Assembly: GCA_005518205.2 (NCBI GenBank)
Contig: RFFC02000015.1
Location: forward strand, 69,567 to 133,566
From: Hormoscilla sp. GUM202
Lineage (GTDB): Bacteria > Cyanobacteriota > Cyanobacteriia > Cyanobacteriales > Desertifilaceae
Direction of reading: 5' to 3'
DNA: 64,000 nt
The position numbers and the translations under genes are program-made. The stretch's first letter is position 1, and the number at the start of each line of letters is the position of its first letter. Positions 17,697 through 26,397 of this stretch are shown in pieces. Under the pieces are notes generated by a model. That model searched no databases, was not told where the DNA came from, and worked only from the letters and a program-made list of their open reading frames with translations.

Positions 17697-18000
17697 AGAG
17701 AATCCTTCGATCGCATCCGTTCGGCATCAACTCTATAATCATCCCAAATTAACAGTACCGTGCGGCGATCGTTCTGAAAAGCGCGTCCTAATGGTCCCCA
17801 ACGCACGTAAGTATCGGGACGATCGATAGCCTGGAGTTTCTCATCGCTAAGACGATTGACATTAGCGAATTGCGCATCCCGCAAGCGTCCCACCGTATCG
17901 TAATTGTAAAGACCATCCTTGGCCCGACTCGTAGACTTGACATTCCAAGCTTCGTGCAGATGGAGGGATTGAGCGTGATTATTGTTACAGCCAGGTAAAT
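17693..18000 (-). pseudogene. MoxR-family AAA+ ATPase fragment
   Basis: The segment AWNVKSTSRAKDGLYNYDTV, GRLRDAQFANVNRLS, DTYVRWGPLGRAF, RRTVLLI is the middle of a MoxR-type AAA+ ATPase, ending where Walker B should continue (LLIDEIDKAD is expected; LLIWDDYRVD is found). The Walker A end and the C-terminal half are gone. It lies directly upstream of the VWA fragments on the same strand, as in MoxR-VWA operons. Confidence 0.6.
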
Positions 18001-18012
18001 TTAAATATTGAT

Positions 18013-18259
18013 TCAAGACGCTGAAGAAGCTGGCGTTTCTCCTGCAGAAATGGAAGAACTTCGAGATTACCTTTGGGAGATTAAACAAGGTAAATTAAAG
18101 AAGACGACACAGACAAGACCAATGTCAGTCAGCCCCAAAAATAAAAAGTGACGGCGGTAGAGAAGTTCGTCTGTCAACTGGCCCAATTGTAACATCCGAC
18201 TTTGAGGATGTCAAATTCAAGCAAGTCATTCGTCCAACTCAAGTTAAGGAAGCATAGTC
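18013..18259 (+). pseudogene. Unrecognised plus-strand gene remnants
   Basis: Two adjacent open stretches without proper starts read EEAGVSPAEMEELRDYLWEI (stop near 18150) and, after it, REVRLSTGPIVTSDFEDVKF (stop near 18257). They look like real protein rather than random translation, but I cannot assign a family. Confidence 0.25.
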
Positions 18260-18427
18260 AAATAGCCGCTCCCCAGGGCTGGAGCCGTGGCTGTTTTGCC
18301 CTGCGTACCGAATGCTCGCACCAATAACTGAATCTTCACAGAGGAAGCGGTCACGGCCCTGTCGGGAGACAGGGCAATTTTTGTTTGACTACCCGATCGC
18401 CCTTTGCCTCGGTAAAATAAAGTATAG

Positions 18428-18584
18428 TAACTCAAGTTGCTACCTATAAAAATTTCGACCTCTCAGACAGCCATTTTTGGCAAAGATATCCAACATTATG
18501 CCATTTTGGAGTAAATCACAAGGCTCTAAAGGCTAATTTTGGCTAATTTTGGTGTTGGGGTTCTGTAGGTAGCAACTTAGGTTA
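18428..18584. repeat. MITE-like element with 19-bp inverted ends
   Basis: taactcaagttgctaccta (18428-18446) and its near-complement taggtagcaacttaggtta (18566-18584) bound a 157-bp noncoding segment containing a duplicated ggctaatttt. A small hairpin gccctgtc-ggga-gacagggc lies before it at about 18356. Nothing else is recognisable between 18260 and 18653. Confidence 0.6.
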
Positions 18585-18653
18585 TAGTATAGGACATGGC
18601 AATAACCTGTCCCATTTGCTATGCTCCATACCCGGTTAATCCCATAGTTGTCC

Positions 18654-20315
18654 ATGTATAGTGAAATTTTCCACCAAGAAGCCGATCGACTAACTTGGTC
18701 TCGTCCCATAAACAAGCGCACTGACAGGTCGATCCTGTTAGCTTTGCTACTAGCAGCCCTACTTTTATTTACCATTAATTTAGGTGAATTGCCCTTACGG
18801 GATTGGGATGAAGGCACAGTCGCCCAAGTTGCTCGCAACATCAGCAGAGAACCTTTTGCCTCTAGTGGCTGGCTTTATCCCACCCTAGGAGATCGACCCT
18901 ATCTGAATAAACCCCCCTTAGTCCATTGGTTAATTGCCTGGGCCTACCTTCTCGGTGGCGTCAATGAATGGACCTCTCGGTTGCCATCGGCATTGTTGAG
19001 TACATTGACAGTACCACTCCTCTACTGTATAGGTCTAGAAATCTTTCCCAAACGGACGCCAGCAATTTTCTCCAGCTTAATTTTCCTCACCTTGTTGCCA
19101 GTAGTCAGGCACGGACGTCTGGCAATGCTAGATGGTCCAGTCCTCTGCTTTTTCTTGTTGACCATCCTATGTACCTTGAGGGCACGCCGCGACTTGCGCT
19201 ATGGACTGGGTGTGGGCATTGCCTTGGGGCTGATTTGCCTGACTAAGAGTATTTTAGGATTATTGATCGGCGCGATCGCCCTGCTGTTCCTCTTCTGGGA
19301 TACCCCGCGACTGCTCAGTTCCCTATATCTTTGGAGTGGTATTTTTCTCGGCCTGCTGCCCGTTACCCTCTGGTATATCGGCCTTTATCTACAAGATGAT
19401 GGCCACAATTTTATTCAGACCAGCATTGTCGAACAATCCTTCAGTCGCATTTGGCAACCCGTAGAGAATCACCCTGGACCTGTTTGGTACTATTTGCTAG
19501 AAATACTTAAATATGCATGGCCGTGGCCGATCTTCTTTCCTCGGGCTTACCGCCTCGCTTGGTCCCATCGGAATATGAGCTGGGCCAAATTGGTATTAAT
19601 CTGGAGTAGCGTTTATCTGATTGCTATTTCCGTGATGGCAACCAAACTCCCCTGGTATATCTTGCCCCTTTACCCCGCTGGAGCTCTTGCTAGCGGTGCT
19701 ATGCTCACAGAAATCTGGCACGATCTTCCCAGGTGGCACCAAGTCCCCCGTATGAGTTCAACTGCAACCATGCAACCCCAATTGCTTGCCAGTTTGGTCC
19801 TGCTAGCATTGGTAGGTTGGGGTGGTTTTATTTATTTTGGTGGATTCCAAACCCCTGCTGACTGGAACTTAGCTATAATTATGGCCGCAACTGCCTTAAC
19901 AATGACCGTTGCTGCCGTCAAGGTCGCACAAGCTTCCCGACAATTTTTGGTAATACTGTTCTGGGGTAGCTATGTTGGACTGCTGCTATTTTTCCTCTCC
20001 GGTCACTGGATCTGGGAACTGGCCGAAGCCTATCCGGTTAAACCCGTGGCTGAGATGATCCAGAAAGAGACGCCTCCGGGTCAGAAAATTTTCACTAACT
20101 ATAGCTATGGGCGTCCCTCCTTGGATTTTTATAGCTCCCGCCAGGTCATCCCCCTGGAACCCAAGCAACTCCAGGATCGCTGGGATGATGAAAACTCCCA
20201 ACCCTATTTACTGATCGATGGAGACGCCCAAAAGCCCCCGCAGCTCAAAGGCGTCAAAGTTCTCGACACTGCTGGCACTCGTTGGCAATTAATTACCCGG
20301 GATGCCCAGGAGTGA
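18654..20315 (+). CDS. GT39-like membrane glycosyltransferase (ArnT/PMT type)
   Basis: About 554 residues. A short cytoplasmic start is followed by TM1 (ILLALLLAALLLFTINLGEL) and the family motif RDWDEGTVAQVARN, whose acidic residues in the first extracytoplasmic loop are catalytic in GT39/GT83 enzymes; then about 10 further membrane helices and a C-terminal soluble domain. It probably transfers a sugar from a polyprenyl-phosphate donor onto a lipid or protein. ATG at 18654 is preferred to a TTG two codons earlier. It is monocistronic. Confidence 0.82.
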   Translation: MYSEIFHQEADRLTWSRPINKRTDRSILLALLLAALLLFTINLGELPLRDWDEGTVAQVARNISREPFASSGWLYPTLGDRPYLNKPPLVHWLIAWAYLLGGVNEWTSRLPSALLSTLTVPLLYCIGLEIFPKRTPAIFSSLIFLTLLPVVRHGRLAMLDGPVLCFFLLTILCTLRARRDLRYGLGVGIALGLICLTKSILGLLIGAIALLFLFWDTPRLLSSLYLWSGIFLGLLPVTLWYIGLYLQDDGHNFIQTSIVEQSFSRIWQPVENHPGPVWYYLLEILKYAWPWPIFFPRAYRLAWSHRNMSWAKLVLIWSSVYLIAISVMATKLPWYILPLYPAGALASGAMLTEIWHDLPRWHQVPRMSSTATMQPQLLASLVLLALVGWGGFIYFGGFQTPADWNLAIIMAATALTMTVAAVKVAQASRQFLVILFWGSYVGLLLFFLSGHWIWELAEAYPVKPVAEMIQKETPPGQKIFTNYSYGRPSLDFYSSRQVIPLEPKQLQDRWDDENSQPYLLIDGDAQKPPQLKGVKVLDTAGTRWQLITRDAQE

Positions 20316-20346
20316 GTTTATTCTTTAATTGACTCGTGAGTCTATT

Positions 20347-20386
20347 GAGGTTTGTAGTGAGGAATTCCGTCCTCACTACAAACCTC
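20347..20386. repeat. 17-bp-arm palindrome
   Basis: Perfect arms gaggtttgtagtgagga (20347-20363) and tcctcactacaaacctc (20370-20386) with a 6-base loop, a member of the gtttgtagt dispersed family also seen at 6650. It may serve as a terminator for the convergent glycosyltransferase gene. Confidence 0.75.
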
Positions 20387-20529
20387 AGAAAAATCGGAAC
20401 TCCTTCGAGCAGTCTGGGCACGGGATTTTCTGCCACCCGAAAGACTGTTACCAGGGTAAAGCTCAACAACACCACGCTAGGGACAACATAGAAAGTGCTC
20501 CAAACAGCCAAGTCCCGCATCATCCGTTC

Positions 20530-20567
20530 GCGCACTGCGTAGCGGAGGGGTCGTTACCCGGGGAGCT
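20530..20567. repeat. GC-rich palindromic element (gtagcggaggggtcgttaccc)
   Basis: gcgcactgcgtagcggaggg...cgttacccggggagct is shared with 11346-11378. Here it interrupts the zinc-ribbon gene and changes its frame. Confidence 0.65.
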
Positions 20568-20922
20568 GGCAGCCATGCTATGGGCCGACTCTGACAGCGC
20601 AGCAGCCTACCCGATTCCACGCCGACGATCGCAAACGGGTCTCGTATATAGTGACCGCTCTGAGACACTACCAAACGTTCCTGGCAATAAGAGCATATAT
20701 ACAGCCCACTGTCAAGACCGAACCGTTGTCTTCCCAGTGGAAGCTGACAAATCGGGCAACTAGGATAATGACTATCAAAGGTGTGAGGGTTCATAATCAA
20801 TTTGGTCAGACTTATTTTTAGTCTACCCTGTTTACCTCAACACCTTTGTCGTCTGATTCCGGCCACGATCCTCATCCAATCGTTGCATTCTGGTTCTGCT
20901 CCTTCGATGCACTCTGCGTGTT

Positions 20923-21014
20923 CGATGTTCCCCCTCCAGGGGACGCGCTAGGAGCACTAAAGAGGGGACATCGTCTGAGCACTCTGCGCAGCGGAGGGGG
21001 CCCGGAGCGTGCAC
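20923..21014. repeat. Nested palindromes, two types side by side
   Basis: 20923-20973 has arms cgatgttcccc and ggggacatcg with core gacgcgctaggagcactaaa. 20979-21014 carries gcactctgcgcagcggaggg followed by ggcccggagcgtgcac. Both cores recur elsewhere in the window (16425, 17620, 46570 and 11888). Another GC-rich palindrome with gagcacccacccc lies at 21081-21120. No gene is visible from 20801 to 21158. Confidence 0.7.
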
Positions 21015-21158
21015 ATTAATCGCACATCGATGATTCAAAGCATCCAGTAGCGACCTTGTCCTCTATACCTATAGTAGGGAGCACCCACCCCGGCGCGCGC
21101 TCGCTAGGGGGTGGGGGCTGGGCAACATTTCCCATAGGGGACAACCAGCAGGCACTGT

Positions 21159-21605
21159 TCAGGATGCGGATGGTACTTCAACTTTTCCTTCTGCAAGCTC
21201 TTCACCTGCTGTTTCATCTTCTGCTTCCTCAATAATTTGCTTCAGATGAATGTGCTTACGACCCAGGGTGATTTCAAACTCATCTCCTGGTTCCAGGCCC
21301 ATCTTCTTCGTGTAGGCCGATCCAATCAGCAAGTTACCGTTAGACTGGATGCTGATCCGGTAGCTAGCACTGCGTCCTCCCCGTCCATTATCAACGTCTT
21401 TGTCGCCGCCGTCTAACTTAATCCCCTCCGCATCGATCAGAGCGTTGAGGAACTTCATCATGTTCACCCGCTCTATACCATTTTTGGTCACGGTGTAGTA
21501 GCCGCAGGCTCTGGCTTTCTCTTCCTTGCTTAGACTTCCTAGCTTTTTAATTTCCCCCAGCAGCTTTTCGCCGGTTAGAGGTTCGTCTTGTTTTGTTTGA
21601 CTCAT
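21159..21605 (-). CDS. cyAbrB-type transcriptional regulator
   Basis: 148 residues. The N terminus LTGEKLLGEIKKLGSLSKEE, CGYYTVTKNGIERVN is the cyanobacterium-specific conserved part. The AbrB-like beta-swirl DNA-binding domain is C-terminal (SASYRISIQSNGNLLIGSAY, LEPGDEFEITLGRKHI), followed by an acidic tail. cyAbrB proteins regulate carbon/nitrogen balance and are often global regulators. Monocistronic. Clear family assignment. Confidence 0.9.
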   Translation of the reverse strand: MSQTKQDEPLTGEKLLGEIKKLGSLSKEEKARACGYYTVTKNGIERVNMMKFLNALIDAEGIKLDGGDKDVDNGRGGRSASYRISIQSNGNLLIGSAYTKKMGLEPGDEFEITLGRKHIHLKQIIEEAEDETAGEELAEGKVEVPSAS

Positions 21606-21886
21606 CAGCTTATCTCTTGAACAACTTCGACATCGATACTATATTAATCTTAGCTGAGTGGGTGGCGATCAATTACACCCTCCATCAGGATATGTCAGCT
21701 AATAAAGATATCTTACACCAACTTTTCACCATGTCTACAATTTTTTTTGCGCTCTCCATCAAGTTCCTCTCCCCCGACAGCAAGAGGCACAGTTAGGGAG
21801 TGCCAGACCGCCCAGCCCACGGTCGCCCTGGCAGTCTGGCTGGGGGTTAGGTTGCCTCTTGTTTAATACAATAGGAGTTGATAGCC

Positions 21887-22330
21887 ATGTTGCTAACCAC
21901 CAGAGGACATTACAGCGTTAAGGCATTGCTGGATCTGACTCTGCAACCAGGGGGAGGTCCAGCAACGGTTAGATCGATCGCCCTTCGGCAAAACTTACCA
22001 GCCCCCTATCTAGAGAAGCTGCTGATGGAAATGCGCCGTGCGGGTTTAGTTGTCTCTGTGCGGGGGGCTAGAGGAGGCTATCGCTTGGCCCGATCGCCTA
22101 AGACAATTTCTTTAGGACAGATACTTGTTGCAGTTGGAGAAACCATTGAACCAGTGCCCAAGCTTCCCGACGATGCCCAGAGAGCTTCTGACTGGGTAAC
22201 TTTGACATTGTGGAACCGGTTACACCACAAGCTGAAAGAAGCTCTAGACAGTATATCCCTGGAAGACCTCTACTTCGATGCCCGCAGTTGGCAAGCGAAC
22301 CAAGGAGAACAAACCAGTTTTATTGTTTAG
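21887..22330 (+). CDS. Rrf2-family transcriptional regulator
   Basis: 147 residues. Winged-helix Rrf2 N terminus TTRGHYSVKALLDLTLQ, LPAPYLEKLL, VRGARGGYRLAR. It contains no cysteine, so it cannot bind an Fe-S cluster as IscR does; it probably senses something else. ATG at 21887 (aggag nine bases upstream) is chosen over a TTG three codons before it. No partner gene is directly attached. Confidence 0.85.
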   Translation: MLLTTRGHYSVKALLDLTLQPGGGPATVRSIALRQNLPAPYLEKLLMEMRRAGLVVSVRGARGGYRLARSPKTISLGQILVAVGETIEPVPKLPDDAQRASDWVTLTLWNRLHHKLKEALDSISLEDLYFDARSWQANQGEQTSFIV

Positions 22331-22514
22331 TTGTCAGTTGTTGCTTGTCAGTTGTTGCTTGCGTAGGGCGGGCGACACGAGAGCCAGTCAGTTGTCAGCA
22401 CCATCTCCTATAACAGGTAATTAGCTATTTCAGTAAAAATACTTATACAAATATCTGGACATGCTCCCTATGGTATCCTGAAGACAATCCCCTGGGAAAC
22501 CTTTCTCTCATATT

Positions 22515-22554
22515 CCTTGAGGCTATGATATTGTATTGTCTCATAGCCTCAAGG
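22515..22554. promoter_or_regulatory. Perfect 14-bp stem-loop upstream of cobD
   Basis: ccttgaggctatga (22515-22528) pairs perfectly with tcatagcctcaagg (22541-22554) around a 12-base loop, 44 bases before the cobD ATG. There is no T-run, so it is probably a dispersed hairpin or regulatory element rather than a terminator. No cobalamin riboswitch consensus was recognised here. Confidence 0.5.
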
Positions 22555-22598
22555 GATAAGACAGACCAACTGATGGCTCTGGGAGGTTCTGCTTGGAG

Positions 22599-23657
22599 AT
22601 GACGTTAAACCACTCAGCAACTATAATGGTTTTCGCCTCAGCGATCGACTACTTGCTTGGCGATCCGTGGGGTTGGTTACATCCAGTCCAGGTAATGGGT
22701 TGGGTTATCTCTGGCTATACCCAACTGGCTCTCAAACTGGACAACAGTCTGCATATCCTGGGAGCTTTCGGTGTCCCAGGGGACACCGAACTCGCACTAC
22801 CCAGGATATGCAGCCCTAAGATACAACGTCTGGCGGGAGTTGTTTTGACAATTGTACTCATCGGCGGGAGTGCTTTGGTGGGTTGGTTAATTATTGCCGC
22901 TGCCAGATGGGTACATCCTATACTATATATAGTTGTAGAAAGCATTCTCTTAGCCAGTTGTTTTGCCGGGAGGAGTTTAAGGGCAGCAGCGGACGAGGCG
23001 ATCCAACCCCTAGCAGTGGGTGACTTAGATCGTACTCGCCAACAATTGAGCCTGTATGTAGGACGCGATACAGAAAATCTCTCGGAGTCGGAAATTTTGC
23101 GGGCCTTGTTGGAGACAGTCACGGAAAATGCTGTTGATGGGGTAACAGCACCGCTATTCTTTGCCATTGTCGGGGCAATTATACCAGTGGGAGGAATCGC
23201 GCCCTTCGCTTTAGCTTACAAAGCGGCTAGCACTCTCGATTCAATGGTAGGCTACAAGGAAGCTCCTTACACAGATTTGGGCATGTTTAGTGCCAAGCTA
23301 GAGGATCTGCTGACCTGGTTGCCTTGCCGTTTGACCGTAATTACTTTATGCTTACTCTCAGGGAAACCAGGGTATGTTTGGCGCATCTGTCAGCGAGATG
23401 GGGTTAAAGACCCCAGTCCGAATGCTGGTTGGAGTGAATGTGCTTATGCAGCAATTCTCGGCGTGCAGCTGGGAGGACTTAACTATTATCGTGGGGTGGC
23501 CAAATATAAACCCCTGTTAGCAGAGCCAATTCATCCTATTACGACTGAGAAAGTTTATGAGGCAATGCAGCTGACTCGCTATTGTTTTCTGATTTGGCTG
23601 GGACTGGCAATTGGATTGATTCTTCTGACTGGTGATTGGGGATTGGTGTCTGTCTAG
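22599..23657 (+). CDS. cobD: Cobalamin biosynthesis protein CobD/CbiB
   Basis: 352 residues of the CbiB/CobD membrane protein that attaches the aminopropanol arm to adenosyl-cobyric acid. Family features: DYLLGDPWGWLHPVQVMGW at the N terminus, RDTENLSESEILRALLETVT-ENAVDG in the middle, STLDSMVGYK and DGVKDPSPNAGWSE later; 4-5 membrane helices. Residues about 51-72 (HILGAFGVPGDTELALPRIC) are encoded by a nested palindrome (22749-22813) absent from the family pattern, inserted without frame loss in the first loop. ATG at 22599 is preferred to the TTG two codons before it. Confidence 0.9.
   Translation: MTLNHSATIMVFASAIDYLLGDPWGWLHPVQVMGWVISGYTQLALKLDNSLHILGAFGVPGDTELALPRICSPKIQRLAGVVLTIVLIGGSALVGWLIIAAARWVHPILYIVVESILLASCFAGRSLRAAADEAIQPLAVGDLDRTRQQLSLYVGRDTENLSESEILRALLETVTENAVDGVTAPLFFAIVGAIIPVGGIAPFALAYKAASTLDSMVGYKEAPYTDLGMFSAKLEDLLTWLPCRLTVITLCLLSGKPGYVWRICQRDGVKDPSPNAGWSECAYAAILGVQLGGLNYYRGVAKYKPLLAEPIHPITTEKVYEAMQLTRYCFLIWLGLAIGLILLTGDWGLVSV
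22749..22813. repeat. Nested palindrome inside cobD, in frame
   Basis: Outer perfect arms ctgcatatcctggg and cccaggatatgcag (14 bp), inner perfect arms ttcggtgtccc and gggacaccgaa (11 bp), and a side segment ctcgcactaccc related to the gggtagtgcgag core at 46584. The cobD frame stays open through it. Confidence 0.85.
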
Positions 23658-24286
23658 GCGGGGAGTGAAAACCCAAGGACCAAGTATGAGCCAGCGGACC
23701 CAAGGCAAATGGTCTCCACTATCGCTTACCTGACTTCCAAGCTTCCCCACCCGGTAATTGCACTATCTGCTCTTTAACGATCGCAGGTAAATTCTTGACT
23801 GAATGCTCGTAAGTCAGATATAGCAATTTTTGGGCCGTTAGCATTATCTGTGTCTTGTCTACCATTTCTAAAAGTTGATAGGGAGTATAGGCACCGGACA
23901 TTACTTCCGCACTAGCAGTATCGATCGCCGCTTCCCATTCCTCCTCCAGCATTAACTCCCAGGCATCGGCTTTGACGTAATAAGCTTTTTTGTTATCTTG
24001 GAGATTCAGTCTTTTAATTTGGCGGATAGAATCAGAAATTGAAGCTACCCAGGAAGTTGTTAAGCGCTGTTCGACTTGGTTTTTAATCAAATGAATCAGC
24101 AACTGGAGCAAGAATGATTGGATATTTCGCGGGTGCATCTCACTTTGGCATCTGGGAATTATTATAGATATTACTCTATGACAACTATTTAATATTTGAA
24201 TAGTAAAAACTTGCAGTCTTTGGGATATTTATACTATATCTGTGAGCGATTGAAATTGAAGTTATTTTCTTGCGGATTGCACAATT

Positions 24287-25443
24287 ATGAACCCAGAACA
24301 ACTTTTTGATATGGAAATGTCCGAATTGGAAATTGACGAATGTATAGACAAAAACTTGGAAAATTTGGCCCGACTTGTATGGTTAAAATTTGACGACAAA
24401 AACTTGAAAAATTTTGAAGATTTAGAAATTGAAGTGCGAAATTTTTGGCTCCAAAGAGTGGGTCCAGAACTCACAGAAAAAATTATTGAATATCTTACGG
24501 GGATGAAAACGGGAAAAAAACGTCACAATTGTGGGAAAGATATCAATTACAAATCGACAAGCTAATTATTTTCAATTCAAGTCTCATGCGAAATACAGTC
24601 CCAAGATGGAGAAAAATGCTATGTTAATTTGTGCGAATGAATCTTATCAAAGAGCTGAAGATGATTTAGCAGAGCTCACGGGAATCAAAATTAATCATAG
24701 TACATTACATAGATTAGTTCAAAGGCAGGATTTTGAGTTACCAACATCAGTATTGGGAGTGAAAGAAGTCACATGAGATGGAGGAAAAGTAAGGATTAGA
24801 ACAGAATATTTGGGACAGTGAATGGAAAGATTATAAAGCAGTCAGCTTAGATGGGATATATTGCGGAGCATTTTTTCAAGAAGACCAAACTTTGATTGAT
24901 TCGTTTCCGAGAGTGCCCACCCATGTCGTGCGCGGGAGCGACACGACAGGGTGGGCATCTCTGGAAACGATTGGGTAAATTGTCAAAAACTTTTGAATCC
25001 ATTTTATTGTCTAGGAGATGGACATGCAGGAATTTGGAAATTACTTAAACAGATAGGCGAACCAGTCAAGAGAATGGAAATATTAGATTGGTATCATCTC
25101 AAGGAAAATCTTCATAAAGTAGTCGGCTCTTTAACGAGGATAAAAAAAGCTGAAAATCTCCTCTGGTCGGGAAAAGTTGATGAAACAATACTATTATTCA
25201 ATCGGCTCAAAAAGAAAGCTGCTCAAAATTTATGTAATTATTTGGAAAAACATCGTTCTCGAATAATTGATTATCAGTATTATCAGTTAGAATCAGTGAG
25301 TTCTATCGGTTCTGGTTCAAGAGAATCAGTAATTAAACGTATTGGAACACGGATAAAAATTTCAGGGGCTCAATGGAATATATCCAACGTTCCCAAAATA
25401 CTTTCTTTACGTTGTGCTTATATAAATGGGGCCCTTTCTAAAT
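24287..25443 (+). pseudogene. ISKra4-family transposase, broken
   Basis: Fragments in order: N-terminal helical domain (24287), then after a frame change at an A7 run (about 24514) VGKISITNRQANYFQFKSHA with the family motif MLICANESYQRAEDDL, a TGA at 24774-24776, then DGGKVRIRTEYLG, WKDYKAVSLDGIY; after an inserted palindrome (24902-24969) CLGDGHAGIWK (acidic catalytic motif), MEILDWYHLKENLHK and ISGAQWNI at the end. Three separate lesions inactivate it. Confidence 0.85.
24902..24969. repeat. Long palindromic element, cgtttcc/ggaaacg type, copy 2, inside a transposase
   Basis: Imperfect arms (cgtttccgagagtgcccacc and its relative on the right) surround gtcgtgcgcgggagcgacac. Flanking gatt at 24898-24901 and 24969-24972 suggests a 4-bp duplication. 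The net insertion is 71 bp, which shifts the frame; removing it restores ...TLIDWVNCQKLLNP. Confidence 0.8.
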
Positions 25444-25787
25444 GATGTTTTTGTAAAAGTCAGATGCATCCCAAGCCAAGAGTTATCATAGATACAAGTC
25501 TATGATAGGTCCCAGAGGCAAAAGTGAGATGCACCCTATTTCGCAGGATAGCTTGTCTGCTCATGCCCTCTAGATCCTCTACAATTGCCAAAGCATCCTC
25601 ATAGCGTCCCTCTAGGATGCTGGTTCTTAAGTCGATCAATTCCTGAGTCATATTACTGCTTATCCTTGTGATTTGCAACATTTATAGGATAACATCAAAC
25701 TGAAATTTGGCAGCGATATAAAAAAAGCTGTTGGGTTGAGGCACGAAACCCAACCTACAGTTGCTACAGTTATACGAACATTACCGC

Positions 25788-26303
25788 CTACCTACCTGAC
25801 TTCCAAGCATCTCCTCCATCAAGCTGAGTTAACTCATTATTGATGACTGTGGTTAAGTCTTTAACCGAGTGATTGTATGTCAGATTCAAAAGAGCGATCG
25901 CCCGGTTTGTTACCAGTTCTATATCGACGAACTCAGCTAGTTGAAAAGGACTGTAGGCACCATCCATGACTTCCAGACTGGCGGTAGCAATGGCTTCGTC
26001 AAACTCTTCAGCAAGCATTGAGGACCATTCAGGAGACTGGACATAATAAGATGTTTTATTATCCTTGAGGTTCAGCTTGGCAATGTCTCGGAGAGAACCT
26101 CGAATAGAAGCTGCCCAGGAGTTGGTTAAACGCTGCTCGACTTGGTTTTTTATCAGATGAATTAGCATTCTGAGTAAAAAGTATTGGATGTTACGCAGTA
26201 TAGCTTGTTTGCTCATTCCCTCTAGATCGTCTACAATTGCTAAAGCATCCTCATAGCGTCCATCCAGGAGGCTGGTTCTTAAGTCCATTAGTTCCTGAGT
26301 CAT
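25788..26303 (-). CDS. DUF29-like protein
   Basis: 171 residues from MTQELMDLRTSLLDGRYEDA, start chosen by alignment with the split paralogue. Helical throughout, no membrane segment or catalytic motif; a central IQYFLLRMLIHLIKNQVEQR helix is shared by the two copies. Function unknown, often near mobile elements in cyanobacteria. Tandem paralogue of the IS-split gene at 23719-25651, which suggests that loss of one copy is tolerated. Confidence 0.75.
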   Translation of the reverse strand: MTQELMDLRTSLLDGRYEDALAIVDDLEGMSKQAILRNIQYFLLRMLIHLIKNQVEQRLTNSWAASIRGSLRDIAKLNLKDNKTSYYVQSPEWSSMLAEEFDEAIATASLEVMDGAYSPFQLAEFVDIELVTNRAIALLNLTYNHSVKDLTTVINNELTQLDGGDAWKSGR

Positions 26304-26397
26304 ATTGCTGCTTCTCCCTTGTGGCTTATATATGATAACATAATGAGGTGACGGCCTGCCTTGCTCGCCATCTTCATCCATTAACCATCAGAAGGCC

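Larger units (their letters stand above)
20293..20794 (-). pseudogene. Zinc-ribbon membrane protein broken by a palindromic insert
   Basis: ATG at 20794 starts MNPHTFDSHYPSCPICQLPL, and two CxxC pairs (CPIC, CSYC) form a zinc ribbon. After RPIAWLPA the sequence agctccccgggtaacgaccc...gcagtgcgc (20530-20567) intervenes, and the protein continues in another frame as RERMMRDLAVWSTFYVV, then SVVLLSFTLVTVF (a membrane helix) to a stop near 20293. A second palindrome (20347-20386) lies in the 3' end. Confidence 0.65.
24131..25537 (+). mobile_element. ISKra4-family insertion sequence, 1407 bp
   Basis: Terminal inverted repeats begin gggtgcatctcacttt at 24131 and, on the complement, at 25537 (gggtgcatctcacttttgcc), with a further inner match around tctatgat/atagat. 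The target duplication tatttcgc occurs at 24123-24130 and 25538-25545. The end motif gggtgcatc is shared with the element at 31009. The transposase is broken, so it cannot move by itself. Confidence 0.85.
23719..25651 (-). pseudogene. DUF29-like gene split by an ISKra4-family element
   Basis: The 5' part (25538-25651) reads MTQELIDLRTSILEGRYEDA to SRQAILRN and the 3' part (23719-24130) resumes with IQSFLLQLLIHLIKNQVEQR. An 8-bp duplication (tatttcgc) flanks the element. Removing the element and one copy gives a continuous protein matching the intact neighbour at 25788 along its whole length. Function of the family is unknown; it is helical and cyanobacterium-rich. Confidence 0.85.

Noticed and set aside
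12930..18000. All frameshifts here are sequencing errors
   Set aside because: Several lesions are large deletions, IS or palindrome insertions and domain truncations that single-base errors cannot produce; individual one-base shifts may still be errors.
18244..18435. Minus-strand 63-codon frame
   Set aside because: No ribosome site or protein-like features, and it covers a hairpin (gccctgtc...gacagggc).
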